Assembly: GCF_010499245.1 (NCBI RefSeq)
Contig: NZ_JAAGOW010000005.1
Coordinates: forward strand, 496,001 to 560,000
Source of the DNA: Variovorax sp. WS11
GTDB lineage: Bacteria; Pseudomonadota; Gammaproteobacteria; Burkholderiales; Burkholderiaceae_C
Direction of reading: 5' to 3'
Length of the DNA stretch: 64,000 nt
The notes under the pieces are model-generated. The model made no database searches, was not told the origin of the DNA, and saw only the letters and a list, made by a program, of their open reading frames with translations. The number at the start of each line of letters is the position of its first letter. Position 1 is the stretch's first letter. Shown here one piece after another: positions 1 through 8,471 of this stretch. Made by a program: the position numbers and the translations under genes.

Positions 1-69
1 GATCAACGAGCAAGGCCAACAATCACAATTTGCAAAACCCAAACAATCCTCGAGACCTCTGGAGCCGAG

Positions 70-996
70 ATGGACCGTTTCGATGCGATGCAGGCATTCG
101 CTCGCGTGGTGGAAGCACGCAGCTTCACCAAGGCGGCGGAGACGCTTCACATGAGCAAGACCAGCGTGACGCAACTGGTGCAGCAGCTGGAAGCGCGGCT
201 GCGCGTCAAGCTGCTCAACCGGACCACGCGCAAGGTCAACGTCACCGCCGATGGCGCGGCCTACTACGAGCGCGTGGTGCGCCTGCTGGCCGACATGGAC
301 GATGCCGAGACCAGCCTCTCGAGCGCCTCGGCGTCGCCCAGGGGCCGGCTGCGGGTGGATGTGCCCAGCCCGCTGGCTCGCATGATCCTGGTGCCGGCAT
401 TGCCGGCATTCCACGCGCACTACCCCGACATCCAGCTCCACATGGGCGTGAGCGATCGCATGGTGGACCTGATCGGCGAGAACGTGGACTGCGTCGTGCG
501 CGGCGGCGAGCTCACCGACCCGTCGCTGATGGCACGCCGCGTTGGCGACCTGCAGCTCGGGGTTTACGCGGCGCCGGGCTACCTGGAGCACGCCGGCACC
601 CCCTCGCACCCATGGGAGCTGGAAGACACGCATCACCGCATCGTGGGCTTCCTGGGGTCGAGCACCGGCAAGATCTTTCCGTACGTCATGCAACGCGACG
701 GCGAGCGCATCGAAGGGCAAGGCCGCTACGCGTTCGCGGTCGACGACGGCAATGCCTACCTCGCGGCCGGCCTGGCCGGCCTGGGAATCCTCTGGCTGCC
801 GCACTACATGGCCAAGCCGCATCTGGCGCGCGGCGAGCTGGTGCCCCTGTTCGAGGGCTGGCGCCTCGATCCGATGCCGCTGTACGTGGCGTTTCCGCCG
901 AACCGGCATGTCAGCACCAAGCTGCGGGTGTTCATCGAGTGGGTCGCTGAGCTGATGGCACGACATGCGCCCGTCAGCGCCGGACGCGACTCGTGA
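70..996 (+). CDS. LysR-family transcriptional regulator
   Basis: This 308-residue protein has the LysR layout. A winged helix-turn-helix covers about residues 1-60 (FTKAAETLHMSKTSVTQ lies in the recognition region), followed by an effector-binding domain of two Rossmann-like lobes. The sequence RDG near residue 218 and the NAYLAAGLAGLGI stretch near 239 are typical of the CrgA/DsdC-like group of beta-proteobacterial LysR proteins. Its target is not evident: it is not divergent from any gene inside the window, and its promoter-side neighbour lies off the left edge. It is followed by a GntR gene on the same strand after 84 bp. LysR family membership is firm; ligand and target are unknown. Confidence 0.93.
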   Translation: MDRFDAMQAFARVVEARSFTKAAETLHMSKTSVTQLVQQLEARLRVKLLNRTTRKVNVTADGAAYYERVVRLLADMDDAETSLSSASASPRGRLRVDVPSPLARMILVPALPAFHAHYPDIQLHMGVSDRMVDLIGENVDCVVRGGELTDPSLMARRVGDLQLGVYAAPGYLEHAGTPSHPWELEDTHHRIVGFLGSSTGKIFPYVMQRDGERIEGQGRYAFAVDDGNAYLAAGLAGLGILWLPHYMAKPHLARGELVPLFEGWRLDPMPLYVAFPPNRHVSTKLRVFIEWVAELMARHAPVSAGRDS

Positions 997-1016
997 ACGG
1001 CGAGGCCATCGGTTCG

Positions 1017-1037
1017 ATCGGATCCGATCTTGGATTC
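1017..1037. promoter_or_regulatory. GntR operator candidate, copy 1
   Basis: A GGATCC dyad (1020-1025, within ATCGGATCCGAT) is followed 12 bp later by a further GGAT half-site (1032). It lies 44 bp before the GntR start codon. Two other copies with identical internal spacing sit at 1766 and 4847, all in the promoters of this locus. Autoregulation by the adjacent GntR protein is inferred. Confidence 0.6.
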
Positions 1038-1080
1038 GAAAGTAAGATAGCGGTCTTTGAAGCTGCGCGCGAGGTTCTGG

Positions 1081-1725
1081 ATGGCTGCCGATTCGACGAA
1101 TGGCGAACTTGTTTTGTCCGCAGATTCAGTCACGACCGCGCTGCGCGACATGATTCTGACGGGCTCGTTGGGCATCGGGGTCCAGCTCCGACAGGAGGCG
1201 CTGGCCAAACGCTTCGGCGTCAGCCGCATCCCTGTGCGCGAGGCATTGAAGCGGCTCCAGGCCGAGGGCCTTGTCCAGCACACCCCCCACCAAGGCTCCA
1301 TCGTCGCGAGCCAGTCCATCCCCGAACTGCTCGAGACCCTGGACATCCGAATTGGCCTGGAAACGCGTGCCCTGAAACTTGCCATCCCGCTGATGAAGGC
1401 ATCGGACCACAAGGCGGCGCGCGAGATCATGGCCAGGTACGACGCGAGCGACTCGCCGCTCGAATGGACCGAACTCAATCTGGAGTTTCATCTGTGCCTG
1501 TACAGGCCATGCGGCCGGCCCAGGCTGCTGAAGATGATCGAGGAGATCGTGCGCGGAATCGGCATTCACCTGCGCGCCCAGCAGTCGTACAAGGCCGGGC
1601 GCAAGTCCCCCCAGTCCGAGCACCGCGAAATCCTCAAGGCTTGCGTGGCGCGTGACGTGCCCTTGGCGATCGAGCTGCTCGAGAAGCACATCGAGCACAC
1701 GCAGAGCGCGCTTCAGGACGACTGA
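1081..1725 (+). CDS. GntR-family (FCD-type) transcriptional regulator
   Basis: The N-terminal winged helix (about residues 8-75) carries the classic GntR pattern, with LRQEALAKRFGVSRIPVREAL as the HTH core. The C-terminal 140 residues form an all-helical FCD ligand-binding domain with E and H residues in the metal/ligand positions (ELNLEFH, SEHREIL). I chose the ATG at 1081 (214 residues); an upstream in-frame TTG at 1057 would add eight residues. Such regulators usually repress transport and catabolic genes and release on binding a carboxylic or amino acid. Three copies of a shared operator-like element in front of this gene, the Bug receptor and the 4814/4905 divergent pair suggest that it controls this local set, including itself. 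Confidence 0.93.
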   Translation: MAADSTNGELVLSADSVTTALRDMILTGSLGIGVQLRQEALAKRFGVSRIPVREALKRLQAEGLVQHTPHQGSIVASQSIPELLETLDIRIGLETRALKLAIPLMKASDHKAAREIMARYDASDSPLEWTELNLEFHLCLYRPCGRPRLLKMIEEIVRGIGIHLRAQQSYKAGRKSPQSEHREILKACVARDVPLAIELLEKHIEHTQSALQDD

Positions 1726-1765
1726 ATCAGGCAGGCCTGGACAAGAGGGTCGAACCGCGTCTATT

Positions 1766-1786
1766 ATTGGATCCAGTTTTGGATAC
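1766..1786. promoter_or_regulatory. GntR operator candidate, copy 2
   Basis: ATTGGATCCA starts at 1766 and GGATAC at 1781, the same 12-bp offset between the GGAT starts as in the other two copies. It lies upstream of the Bug receptor start at 1861, where a promoter for the receptor and reductase genes is expected. Confidence 0.65.
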
Positions 1787-1860
1787 CTTCCGGGACCATG
1801 TATTCAAGGCCGATGGCCGACGCACGGTCGTCTTGTTCATCACACACAGCTAGGAATCCC

Positions 1861-2874
1861 GTGGCACATCAATCGCAAGCCCGAACCCGGCGCCGCGCGC
1901 TGAAGCGAATCGCCGTTTCGATCGGCCTGGGCATGGCGGGCGGCACGCTCCCCATGCACGCCGGCGCGCAGGACCCCTACCCCTCGAAGCCGATCAAGCT
2001 CGTGGTCGCCTATGCGGCAGGAGGCGGCACCGACGTCGCCGCCCGGATATTCGCCGAGTCCCTGTCGCGCGTGCTGGGCTCGCCGGTCATCGTCGAGAAC
2101 AAGGTCGGGGCCAGCGGGAACATCGGCGGCGACTTCGTGGCGAAGGCGCCGGCCGATGGCTACACCTTGCTCTTCGGAGCCATGGCGAATCTCGCGATCA
2201 ATCCCTACCTCTACAAGGACATGAGCTACGCGCCCGAACGGGATTTCGCGCCGATCGCCCAGGTCTTCGACACCAACCATGTCGTCGTGGCAGGCCCGAT
2301 GTCGAAGCTCACGAGCTTCAAGCAGATGGTCAGCGAGGCCAAGGCCAATCCCGGGAAGCTGACCTACGCCTCGGCTGGCGCCGGATCGTCGACCCACGTC
2401 GTGGCGGAGATGGTCGCTCAAGCCACCGGCATCAAGATGGTCCACGTTCCTTATCGGGGCAATGGCCCGGCGCTCGTGGACGTCATGTCCGGCCAGGTGG
2501 ACCTGATGTTCGACCAGGTGCCCAATTCCACGGCCTTCGTGGCGAGCCGGAAGGTCAACGCGCTGGCCGTCACCTCCGCGAAACGCCTGCCCGCCATGCC
2601 CGATGTGCCGACCGTCGGGGAACTGGGATATCCGCAGCTCGAGATCTCGTCGTGGACCGGCCTGTTCGGTCCGGCCAGATTGCCGGCATCGGTCGTCTCG
2701 ACCTTGAACGATGCCACCAACAAGGCGCTGGCCGACCCGGAGACGCGGGCCAAGCTCGAGAAGGCGGGCGCCATTCCCACCCAGTCCACCCCGCAGGCCA
2801 TGGCCAAGCTGCTCCAAGGCGACAGCAAGCGCTTCGGCGCGCTGGTCCAGAAGGCCGGCATCAAGGCGGACTGA
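1861..2874 (+). CDS. Tripartite tricarboxylate transporter (Bug/TctC) substrate-binding protein
   Basis: This periplasmic receptor has the Bug-family signatures YPSKPIKLVV at the mature N-terminus, a glycine-rich YAAGGGTDVAAR loop, and the VPYRGNGPAL motif near the middle. I place the start at GTG 1861 because AGGA lies six to seven bases upstream; an ATG at 1798 would add 21 unlikely residues and lie close to the operator. The N-terminus has an arginine-rich stretch (RTRRRALKR) before a hydrophobic segment, so Tat export is possible. No TctA/TctB membrane genes are nearby, which is common for Bug receptors. It is followed after 11 bp by a DpkA-like reductase, so the two are probably co-transcribed. 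The ligand is unknown, presumably a carboxylate. Confidence 0.92.
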   Translation: MAHQSQARTRRRALKRIAVSIGLGMAGGTLPMHAGAQDPYPSKPIKLVVAYAAGGGTDVAARIFAESLSRVLGSPVIVENKVGASGNIGGDFVAKAPADGYTLLFGAMANLAINPYLYKDMSYAPERDFAPIAQVFDTNHVVVAGPMSKLTSFKQMVSEAKANPGKLTYASAGAGSSTHVVAEMVAQATGIKMVHVPYRGNGPALVDVMSGQVDLMFDQVPNSTAFVASRKVNALAVTSAKRLPAMPDVPTVGELGYPQLEISSWTGLFGPARLPASVVSTLNDATNKALADPETRAKLEKAGAIPTQSTPQAMAKLLQGDSKRFGALVQKAGIKAD

Positions 2875-2885
2875 GGCAGCACGGC

Positions 2886-3896
2886 ATGAATGTCCAGGTT
2901 TCCGAGGCCGCTCTCGTCGAGCTCGTCTCGAAGGTCCTGCAGCACGCGGGCGTGATCGCATCCACCGCGCAGGCGGTCGCGCTGACCGTTGCCGCCGCGG
3001 AGCGCGACGGCGCGCACAGCCACGGCCTTATTCGGCTGGAGGGCTACCTGGGTTCGATCGCCAGCGGCTGGGTCGACGGCCAGGCGATCGTCACGGTCCG
3101 CGATCAGGCCCCTTCCGTCGTTCATGCCGATGCGGCCAACGGCTTTGCACAGGGCGCGCTGCATGCAGCGCGTTCCATGCTCATCTCGAAGGCCCGCAGC
3201 CAAGGCGTCGCCAGCCTCGTCATCTCCAACTCCCATCACTTCGGATGCCTCTGGCCGGACGTGGAGCCGTTCGCGGAAAGCGGGCTGGTCGCGATGTGCT
3301 TCGTCAACAGCCGCAGCCGGATGGTCGCGCCCGGCGCGCGGCGAAAGGTGCTCGGCACCAATCCCATGGCCTTCGCCGCACCTAGAACGAATTTGCCGCC
3401 TCTGGTTTGGGATCAGGCCTCCAGCGTGATGGCGCATGGCGACGTGATCATCGCCGCGAAGACGGGGGCCCGCCTGCCCCCGAACGCCGGCGTGGATCGA
3501 GAAGGAAACGCCACCGATGATCCGGCGGCCGTTCTGGACGACGGTGCGCTCCTTCCCTTCGCATCCCACAAGGGCCTGCTGATCGCGCTTCTCGTGGAGA
3601 TCCTGGCCGCCGGGCTGACCGGCGGCCGGTTCGGCTACGAAGACGAGTCCGGGTCCTTTCCCGGCGCGCAGACCTCCAACGCAGGCCAGTTGGTGATCGC
3701 CCTCGACCCCGTGCGAATGGGCGCATCGCACTTCGGCGAGCGGATCGACGAACTCCTGTCCGTGCTGACGCAAGCAGGCACGGCGCGCTTGCCCGGCCAA
3801 CGGCGCTATGAGCAGCGCGAAGTATCGAGGCGGGACGGCATCCAGCTCGCGCAGGAGCGCTACCAGGAGCTTCTGAGAATGGCGGGCTCTTCCTGA
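2886..3896 (+). CDS. dpkA: Ldh-family oxidoreductase, delta1-piperideine-2-carboxylate reductase-like
   Basis: This 336-residue protein belongs to the malate/L-lactate/ureidoglycolate dehydrogenase family, which is NAD(P)H-dependent with a non-Rossmann fold. Landmarks are RDGAHSHGLIRL near residue 40, NSHHFG near 117 (the catalytic His region), GTNPMAFAAP near 158, FDQ-like WDQASSVMA near 176 and LPFASHKG near 223. These match the DpkA branch, which reduces cyclic imino acids (piperideine- or pyrroline-2-carboxylate). I chose ATG 2886, just after the receptor stop. The neighbouring DAO-type oxidase would produce such imino acids from pipecolate, D-lysine or D-proline, so the pair makes sense together, but the exact substrate is inferred. 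Other Ldh-family alcohols remain possible. Confidence 0.85.
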   Translation: MNVQVSEAALVELVSKVLQHAGVIASTAQAVALTVAAAERDGAHSHGLIRLEGYLGSIASGWVDGQAIVTVRDQAPSVVHADAANGFAQGALHAARSMLISKARSQGVASLVISNSHHFGCLWPDVEPFAESGLVAMCFVNSRSRMVAPGARRKVLGTNPMAFAAPRTNLPPLVWDQASSVMAHGDVIIAAKTGARLPPNAGVDREGNATDDPAAVLDDGALLPFASHKGLLIALLVEILAAGLTGGRFGYEDESGSFPGAQTSNAGQLVIALDPVRMGASHFGERIDELLSVLTQAGTARLPGQRRYEQREVSRRDGIQLAQERYQELLRMAGSS

Positions 3897-3899
3897 AAA

Positions 3900-3945
3900 G
3901 CGCCCGCCCGGGCGCACGCGCAAGGGCGCGAATCAAACGCCCTTG
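3900..3945. terminator. Hairpins between convergent genes, possible bidirectional terminator
   Basis: Two inverted repeats sit between the reductase (+) and the ABC receptor (-). One is a GC-rich repeat at 3900-3915 (GCGCCCG/CGGGCGC). The other has a perfect 8-bp stem, CAAGGGCG at 3921 and CGCCCTTG at 3938, with a 9-base loop that includes the receptor stop codon. Neither is followed by a T-run, so intrinsic termination is only possible, not shown. Confidence 0.35.
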
Positions 3946-4814
3946 TCCGTGGGATTCCTGTAGAGCGCCTTCGTCGCCTCGGACATCGGGAACTGCAGGT
4001 TCACGTTGCGGGGTGGAATCGGCGACGTAAACCACTTCGCATACATCGCATCGATCCTGCCGCTCTTCATCAGCCCGGTGACCGTGGCGTCGACGAGCGC
4101 CTTCATCTTCGGATCGTCCTTGCGGAACATGACGCCGTAGGGCTCCTGGCGAAGCGCCTCAGGCAGGATCTTGTAGTCGCCGGGCGCCTGCGAGGCGGCG
4201 ATCTGGCCGGCCAGCAGCACGTCGTCCATCACGAAAGCGCTGGCGCGGTCCGACACGAGCAGGAGGAATGAATCCGAATGATCCTTTCCATAGATCTCGC
4301 TGACCTGGATGTTGTCGGTCTTCTTGTAGGCGCGCAGCAGCGGGATCGATGTGGTGCCGGTGGTCGTCACGATCGTCTTGCCCGCCAGCTCGGCGAAGCT
4401 GTTGATGCCGGAGCTTTTCTTCACGGCGGCACTCACGCCGACCACGATGTAGTTCGGACCGAACGCCACCAGCTGCTGGCGCGCCATGGAATTGGTGGTC
4501 GAGCCGCATTCCAGATCCACGGTGCCGTTCTGCACCAGGGGCACCCTGTTCTGGGAAGTCACGGTCTGGTACTTGATGGCGAGGTTTGCAACGCCCAGCT
4601 TCGACTTGATGGCACCGACGACCTCCTTGCAGATGTCGATCGCGAATCCCACCGGCTCTCCACCGGTTCCGAGGACATAGGAGAAGGGGATCGACGAATC
4701 GCGGTGGCCGATCGTGATGGCCCCTTCGGACTTGATCTTCTCGAGCGTGTCGACCGGCTGAGCGGGTGAGGCGCCGGCCGCCATGGCCAGGCAACAGAGT
4801 GCAAGAAAACGCAT
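3933..4814 (-). CDS. Amino-acid ABC transporter substrate-binding protein (GltI/family 3-like)
   Basis: This 293-residue secreted receptor begins with a signal peptide cleaved near AAGASPAQP. It carries family-3 solute-binding signatures: IGHRDSSIPFSY near the mature N-terminus, the GFAIDICKEV motif near residue 57, and TTGTTSIP near residue 150 in the second lobe. It most resembles glutamate/aspartate receptors such as GltI. It is an orphan in this window: no permease or ATPase gene adjoins it, so it must use a transporter encoded elsewhere. It is divergent from the DAO-type oxidase at 4905, and both promoters share the operator-like element at 4847. That ties it to the GntR set. The ligand is inferred to be an amino or imino acid. 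Confidence 0.9.
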   Translation of the reverse strand: MRFLALCCLAMAAGASPAQPVDTLEKIKSEGAITIGHRDSSIPFSYVLGTGGEPVGFAIDICKEVVGAIKSKLGVANLAIKYQTVTSQNRVPLVQNGTVDLECGSTTNSMARQQLVAFGPNYIVVGVSAAVKKSSGINSFAELAGKTIVTTTGTTSIPLLRAYKKTDNIQVSEIYGKDHSDSFLLLVSDRASAFVMDDVLLAGQIAASQAPGDYKILPEALRQEPYGVMFRKDDPKMKALVDATVTGLMKSGRIDAMYAKWFTSPIPPRNVNLQFPMSEATKALYRNPTDKGV

Positions 4815-4846
4815 TGGTGATCCTCAGTACTTGATATGAGTATTGC

Positions 4847-4867
4847 ATTGGATCCAATCTCGGATAC
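4847..4867. promoter_or_regulatory. GntR operator candidate, copy 3
   Basis: The perfect 12-bp palindrome ATTGGATCCAAT (4847-4858) is followed by CTCGGATAC ending at 4867. It occupies the divergent promoter between the ABC receptor (start 4814, minus) and the oxidase (start 4905, plus). It is the most symmetrical of the three copies. Confidence 0.68.
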
Positions 4868-4904
4868 ACTGTCAAGCCAAGTTCAGTGCCAAACCCCAGA
4901 CCCC

Positions 4905-6083
4905 ATGGACTCATCAAGCGCACCCACGTTCGACGTTGCCGTCATCGGCGGAGGCATCATCGGATCGAGCGTCGCCTATTACCTGCTCAACGCATCGCCC
5001 GGCCTGTCGGTCTGCGTGATCGAGCCGGATCCCACGTACGAGTTCGCGTCGGCCCTACGAGCGTCGGGCGGATGCCGGGTCCAGTTCACCTGCCCCGAGA
5101 ACATCGAGATGTCGAAGTACAGCATCGACTTCATCAAGGGTTTCGAGGACACCATGGCGAGCAAGGGCCGGCCTGCGCCGGTCGACTGGGTCGAGGGCGG
5201 CTACCTCTTCATCGTCCCGCCGGATCAGGTGAAGGGGCTGGAGCGCAACGTGAAGATCCAGCAGGCGCATGGCTGCGTCGTGAACCTGCTGGATGCCGCG
5301 GGCCTGAAGTCGAGGTTTCCCTCGATGAACGTCGAAGATCTCGGCGCCGGTGCGCACACGCCCCACGACGGTTGGTGCGACCCCAACGGGCTGCTGTGGG
5401 GCTTCCGGCGCAAGGCTGTCGAACTCGGCGCGGTCTACATCCAGGAGCGCGTCGTGCAAGCCGAGGTCGATGCCGTCAAGGTGAAGTCACTAGGACTCGG
5501 CAACGGCGATCGCGTCTTCGCCAACTCGTTCGTGAACGCGACGGGCGCGTGGTCGGGCGCACTGGCCGAACAGTTCGGCATGACGCTGCCGATCACACCG
5601 CTGCGACGCTTCGAACATTACTTCAGCGCGGGCTCGCCCGTCGAGTTCCTGCCCTACGTCAAGGACACGGCGCGGCTGGCTTTTCGCTCCGAGGGCAAAG
5701 GATTTTCGGGTGGACTCGTCGACAGCCACGAACCGCGCGCCTTCAACTTCGACGTGGATCATGACTATTTCGAGCGCGTCGTATGGCCCGCTGTCGCGCA
5801 TCGCTTTCCGGCGTTCGAAGCGGCGAAGTGCCACCGGACCTGGTCAGGCCTCTACGAGCAGAACGAATTGGATGGCAACCCGGTGATCGGCGCCTGGCGC
5901 AAGCTGCCCAACCTCTACACCGTCGCAGGGTTCTCCGGACACGGGATGATGCACGCGCCCGCGGCAGGCCGGGGCATGGCCGAGCTCATCCTGAAGGGCC
6001 GGTTCGAGACCATCGACCTCACGCGGCTGGGCTACGAACGCATCGAGAAGCAGCAGCCGTACGCGGAAGCGGGCATTTTGTAG
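4905..6083 (+). CDS. DAO-family FAD-dependent oxidoreductase
   Basis: This 392-residue flavoenzyme has the dinucleotide-binding motif VIGGGIIGSSVAYY near its N-terminus, an acidic residue ending beta-2 (VIEPD), an ASALRASGGCRVQF segment near the flavin, and the C-terminal FSGHGMMHAPAAGR motif typical of sarcosine oxidase/D-amino-acid oxidase relatives. I chose ATG 4905; an earlier ATG (4836) would place coding sequence over the operator-like palindrome. Such enzymes oxidise secondary or D-amino acids to imino acids, passing electrons to oxygen or the respiratory chain. The nearby DpkA-like reductase and amino-acid receptor support a cyclic or D-amino-acid substrate. The specific substrate is not evident. 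Confidence 0.9.
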   Translation: MDSSSAPTFDVAVIGGGIIGSSVAYYLLNASPGLSVCVIEPDPTYEFASALRASGGCRVQFTCPENIEMSKYSIDFIKGFEDTMASKGRPAPVDWVEGGYLFIVPPDQVKGLERNVKIQQAHGCVVNLLDAAGLKSRFPSMNVEDLGAGAHTPHDGWCDPNGLLWGFRRKAVELGAVYIQERVVQAEVDAVKVKSLGLGNGDRVFANSFVNATGAWSGALAEQFGMTLPITPLRRFEHYFSAGSPVEFLPYVKDTARLAFRSEGKGFSGGLVDSHEPRAFNFDVDHDYFERVVWPAVAHRFPAFEAAKCHRTWSGLYEQNELDGNPVIGAWRKLPNLYTVAGFSGHGMMHAPAAGRGMAELILKGRFETIDLTRLGYERIEKQQPYAEAGIL

Positions 6084-6136
6084 GCCCGTGATCCTCGAGC
6101 CCCAACCCGCCTACCCGTCGCTTCCCGATTGCATAC

Positions 6137-8236
6137 CTACCTGGCCGCATTGCGATCCGCAATCATCTTCGGCGTGATGAAGATCAGCAGCTCGGTCTTC
6201 TTCAGCTCTCGCGTGCGCGAGCGGAATAGCGCCCCCACATAGGGCATTTCACCCAGCACCGGCACGCGCGATTCGTCGTTGCTCTCCGTCAGCTCGAAGA
6301 TCCCGCCGATCACCACCGTGCCCCCGTTGTCGACCAGCACTTCGGTCTGCACGTGCTTGGTGTTGATCGCGTAGCCGGCCGTCGTCGACTGCCCGACGGA
6401 ATCCTTGTTCACATCCAGCGTCAGGATGATGTTGCCCTCGGGCGTGATCTGCGGCGTGACCTCGAGCTTGAGGTTCGCCTTCCTGAAGGCCACGGAGGTG
6501 GCGCCGCTGGAAGTGGCCACCTGGTAGGGTAGCTCGGTGCCCTGCTCGATCAGGGCCTTGGTCTGGTCCGCGGTGACGACGCGCGGGCTCGCCACGACCT
6601 TGCCCTTGCCGTCTTCCTCCAGCGCGGAGACCTCGAGGTTCAGCAGCTTGGAGAAGCTGGAGTTGTAGAGCGAAACGGCGAAGCTTCCCACCGAGGTCCC
6701 GCTCGAGCTGCTGGCCGGCAGGTTGACGAAATTGCTGGTGGAGCTGTCCGAGAAGGTGGTGGTGCCGTCGCTGCTGACCGTGGGCTGGGTGCCGACCGAA
6801 CTGCGGCGGCCCTTGTACGAGCCGCCGAGCTTGACGCCCAGCGACTTGGCGAAGTTGTCCGTGGCCTCGACGATGCGGGCCTCGATCAGCACCTGGCGCA
6901 CCGGTACATCCAGCTTCTGGATCAGCTCTGCGACCTGCGCCAGGCGCGAAGGGATGTCCGACACGAAGAGCTGGTTGGTGCGTGCTTCGGCGATCACGCT
7001 GCCACGCGCACTGAGGATGCGGGTGGCCGAGCCCGAACTACCACCGGCAGAGGAGCCCGTGCCCGTGAGGCCCTGCGCGATCGTGACCGCCTTGGTGTAG
7101 TTCAGCTGGAAGGATTGGGTGCGCATCGGCTCCAGGTTCTGGATCGCCGCCTGGGCCTCGAACTTGAGCTTCTCCTTGGCGTTGAGCTCGTCCTCCGGGG
7201 CAATGCGCAGCACGCTGCCGTTCTTGCGCATGCCGAGGTTCTTCGCCTCCAGGATGATGTCCAGGGCCTGGTCCCAGGGCACGTCCTTCAGGCGAAGGGT
7301 GAGCGTGCCGTTGACGGAGTCCGAGGTCACGATGTTGAAGTTGGTGAAATCGGCGATCACTTGCAGCAGGGAGCGGATCTCGATGTTCTGGAAGTTCAGC
7401 GACAGCTTCTCGCCGGTGTAGCCCACGCCCTGGGTCAGCTTGGTCGGGTCGACCTTGCGCTGGCGCACCTCGACCGCGAACTGGTTCTCGCTCTGGTAGG
7501 CGCTGTGCTCCCAGTCGCCCTTGGGCTCGATGGTCATGCGCACGCGGTCGCCGGCCTGCTGGGTCGTCACGGTCTGCACGGGGGTGCCGAAGTCCGAGAC
7601 GTCGAGGCGGCGGCGCAGGCCTTCGGGCAAGGTCGACTTGGTGAATTCCACCACCAGGTTGCGGCCTTGCTGACGGATGTCGACGCCCACCTGGTTGTTG
7701 GCCAGGTCGACCACCACACGGCCGGTGTTGTCCGAGCCCAAGCGGAAATCGACGTCGCGCAGCGGTAGGGTGTCGCGGCCGCGGTTCTCCGCAAAGACCG
7801 ACGCATTGGACGCCACCGGCGCCGCCCCGGCCACCGGCGCCAGCGACACCAGGAGCGACTTGCCCTGGATTTCCGTCTGGTACGCAGTTGCCTGCTTGAG
7901 GTTGAGCACCAGGCGCGTGCGCTCGCCGGCCTGTACCGCATTGATCGATCGCAGATTGCCCTGGTGGACGTCGATGGCCGAACGCGTGACGGCGCTCGCG
8001 ACACCCGGGAAGTCGAGCGCAATGCGCGCCGGCGATTGGATGACGAAGCCATTCGGCACCGCGGCGAGCGGCTGCGCGAAATCGACTCGCACGACCTCGG
8101 CGCCCGACTGCATCGAGCTGGTGATCGATTCGATCGTGTTCTGCGTCTGCGCCGCAGCGGACGCAGCGCCGATCATCGCGAGCAGCAGAGATGCGGTGCG
8201 TAGGAATCGCGCAATGGGCGATGAATGTTGATTCAC
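6137..8236 (-). CDS. pilQ: Type IV pilus secretin PilQ
   Basis: This 699-residue protein has the full PilQ plan: a signal peptide ending near ASAAAQ, two N-terminal AMIN peptidoglycan-binding domains (about 35-120 and 160-260), an STN/secretin N0 domain (about 280-350, LSLNFQNIEIRSLLQVIADF), an N1/KH-like domain with a serine-glycine linker, and the C-terminal secretin beta-barrel domain (about 465-690, with VPVLGEMPYVGALFR). The start is GTG at 8236. PilQ forms the outer-membrane pore for type IV pili. Unusually there is no pilMNOP upstream and no aroK downstream; the neighbours are unrelated. It is either a relocated or a second copy. Confidence 0.95.
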   Translation of the reverse strand: MNQHSSPIARFLRTASLLLAMIGAASAAAQTQNTIESITSSMQSGAEVVRVDFAQPLAAVPNGFVIQSPARIALDFPGVASAVTRSAIDVHQGNLRSINAVQAGERTRLVLNLKQATAYQTEIQGKSLLVSLAPVAGAAPVASNASVFAENRGRDTLPLRDVDFRLGSDNTGRVVVDLANNQVGVDIRQQGRNLVVEFTKSTLPEGLRRRLDVSDFGTPVQTVTTQQAGDRVRMTIEPKGDWEHSAYQSENQFAVEVRQRKVDPTKLTQGVGYTGEKLSLNFQNIEIRSLLQVIADFTNFNIVTSDSVNGTLTLRLKDVPWDQALDIILEAKNLGMRKNGSVLRIAPEDELNAKEKLKFEAQAAIQNLEPMRTQSFQLNYTKAVTIAQGLTGTGSSAGGSSGSATRILSARGSVIAEARTNQLFVSDIPSRLAQVAELIQKLDVPVRQVLIEARIVEATDNFAKSLGVKLGGSYKGRRSSVGTQPTVSSDGTTTFSDSSTSNFVNLPASSSSGTSVGSFAVSLYNSSFSKLLNLEVSALEEDGKGKVVASPRVVTADQTKALIEQGTELPYQVATSSGATSVAFRKANLKLEVTPQITPEGNIILTLDVNKDSVGQSTTAGYAINTKHVQTEVLVDNGGTVVIGGIFELTESNDESRVPVLGEMPYVGALFRSRTRELKKTELLIFITPKMIADRNAAR

Positions 8237-8471
8237 TTGAAGCTCGCCTTTGCAGCGGTTGTGGACAGCCAGTTCTTCTCGAAGTCGTTACTTTCTGTTC
8301 CAACTGCGGAGAAATTTCGAAGTTGTGATGTGCCCAACCGACACGCAGTGCCGGCACCACAGCGCACCGAGGTTTCTCCGATTCCTCCACATTCGCCGCC
8401 CATGATTCCGCCATGCCTCGCGCGTTCGCATCGCTGCGCGCAGGCCAAGGACCGACTGGTGGAGATTCGAA

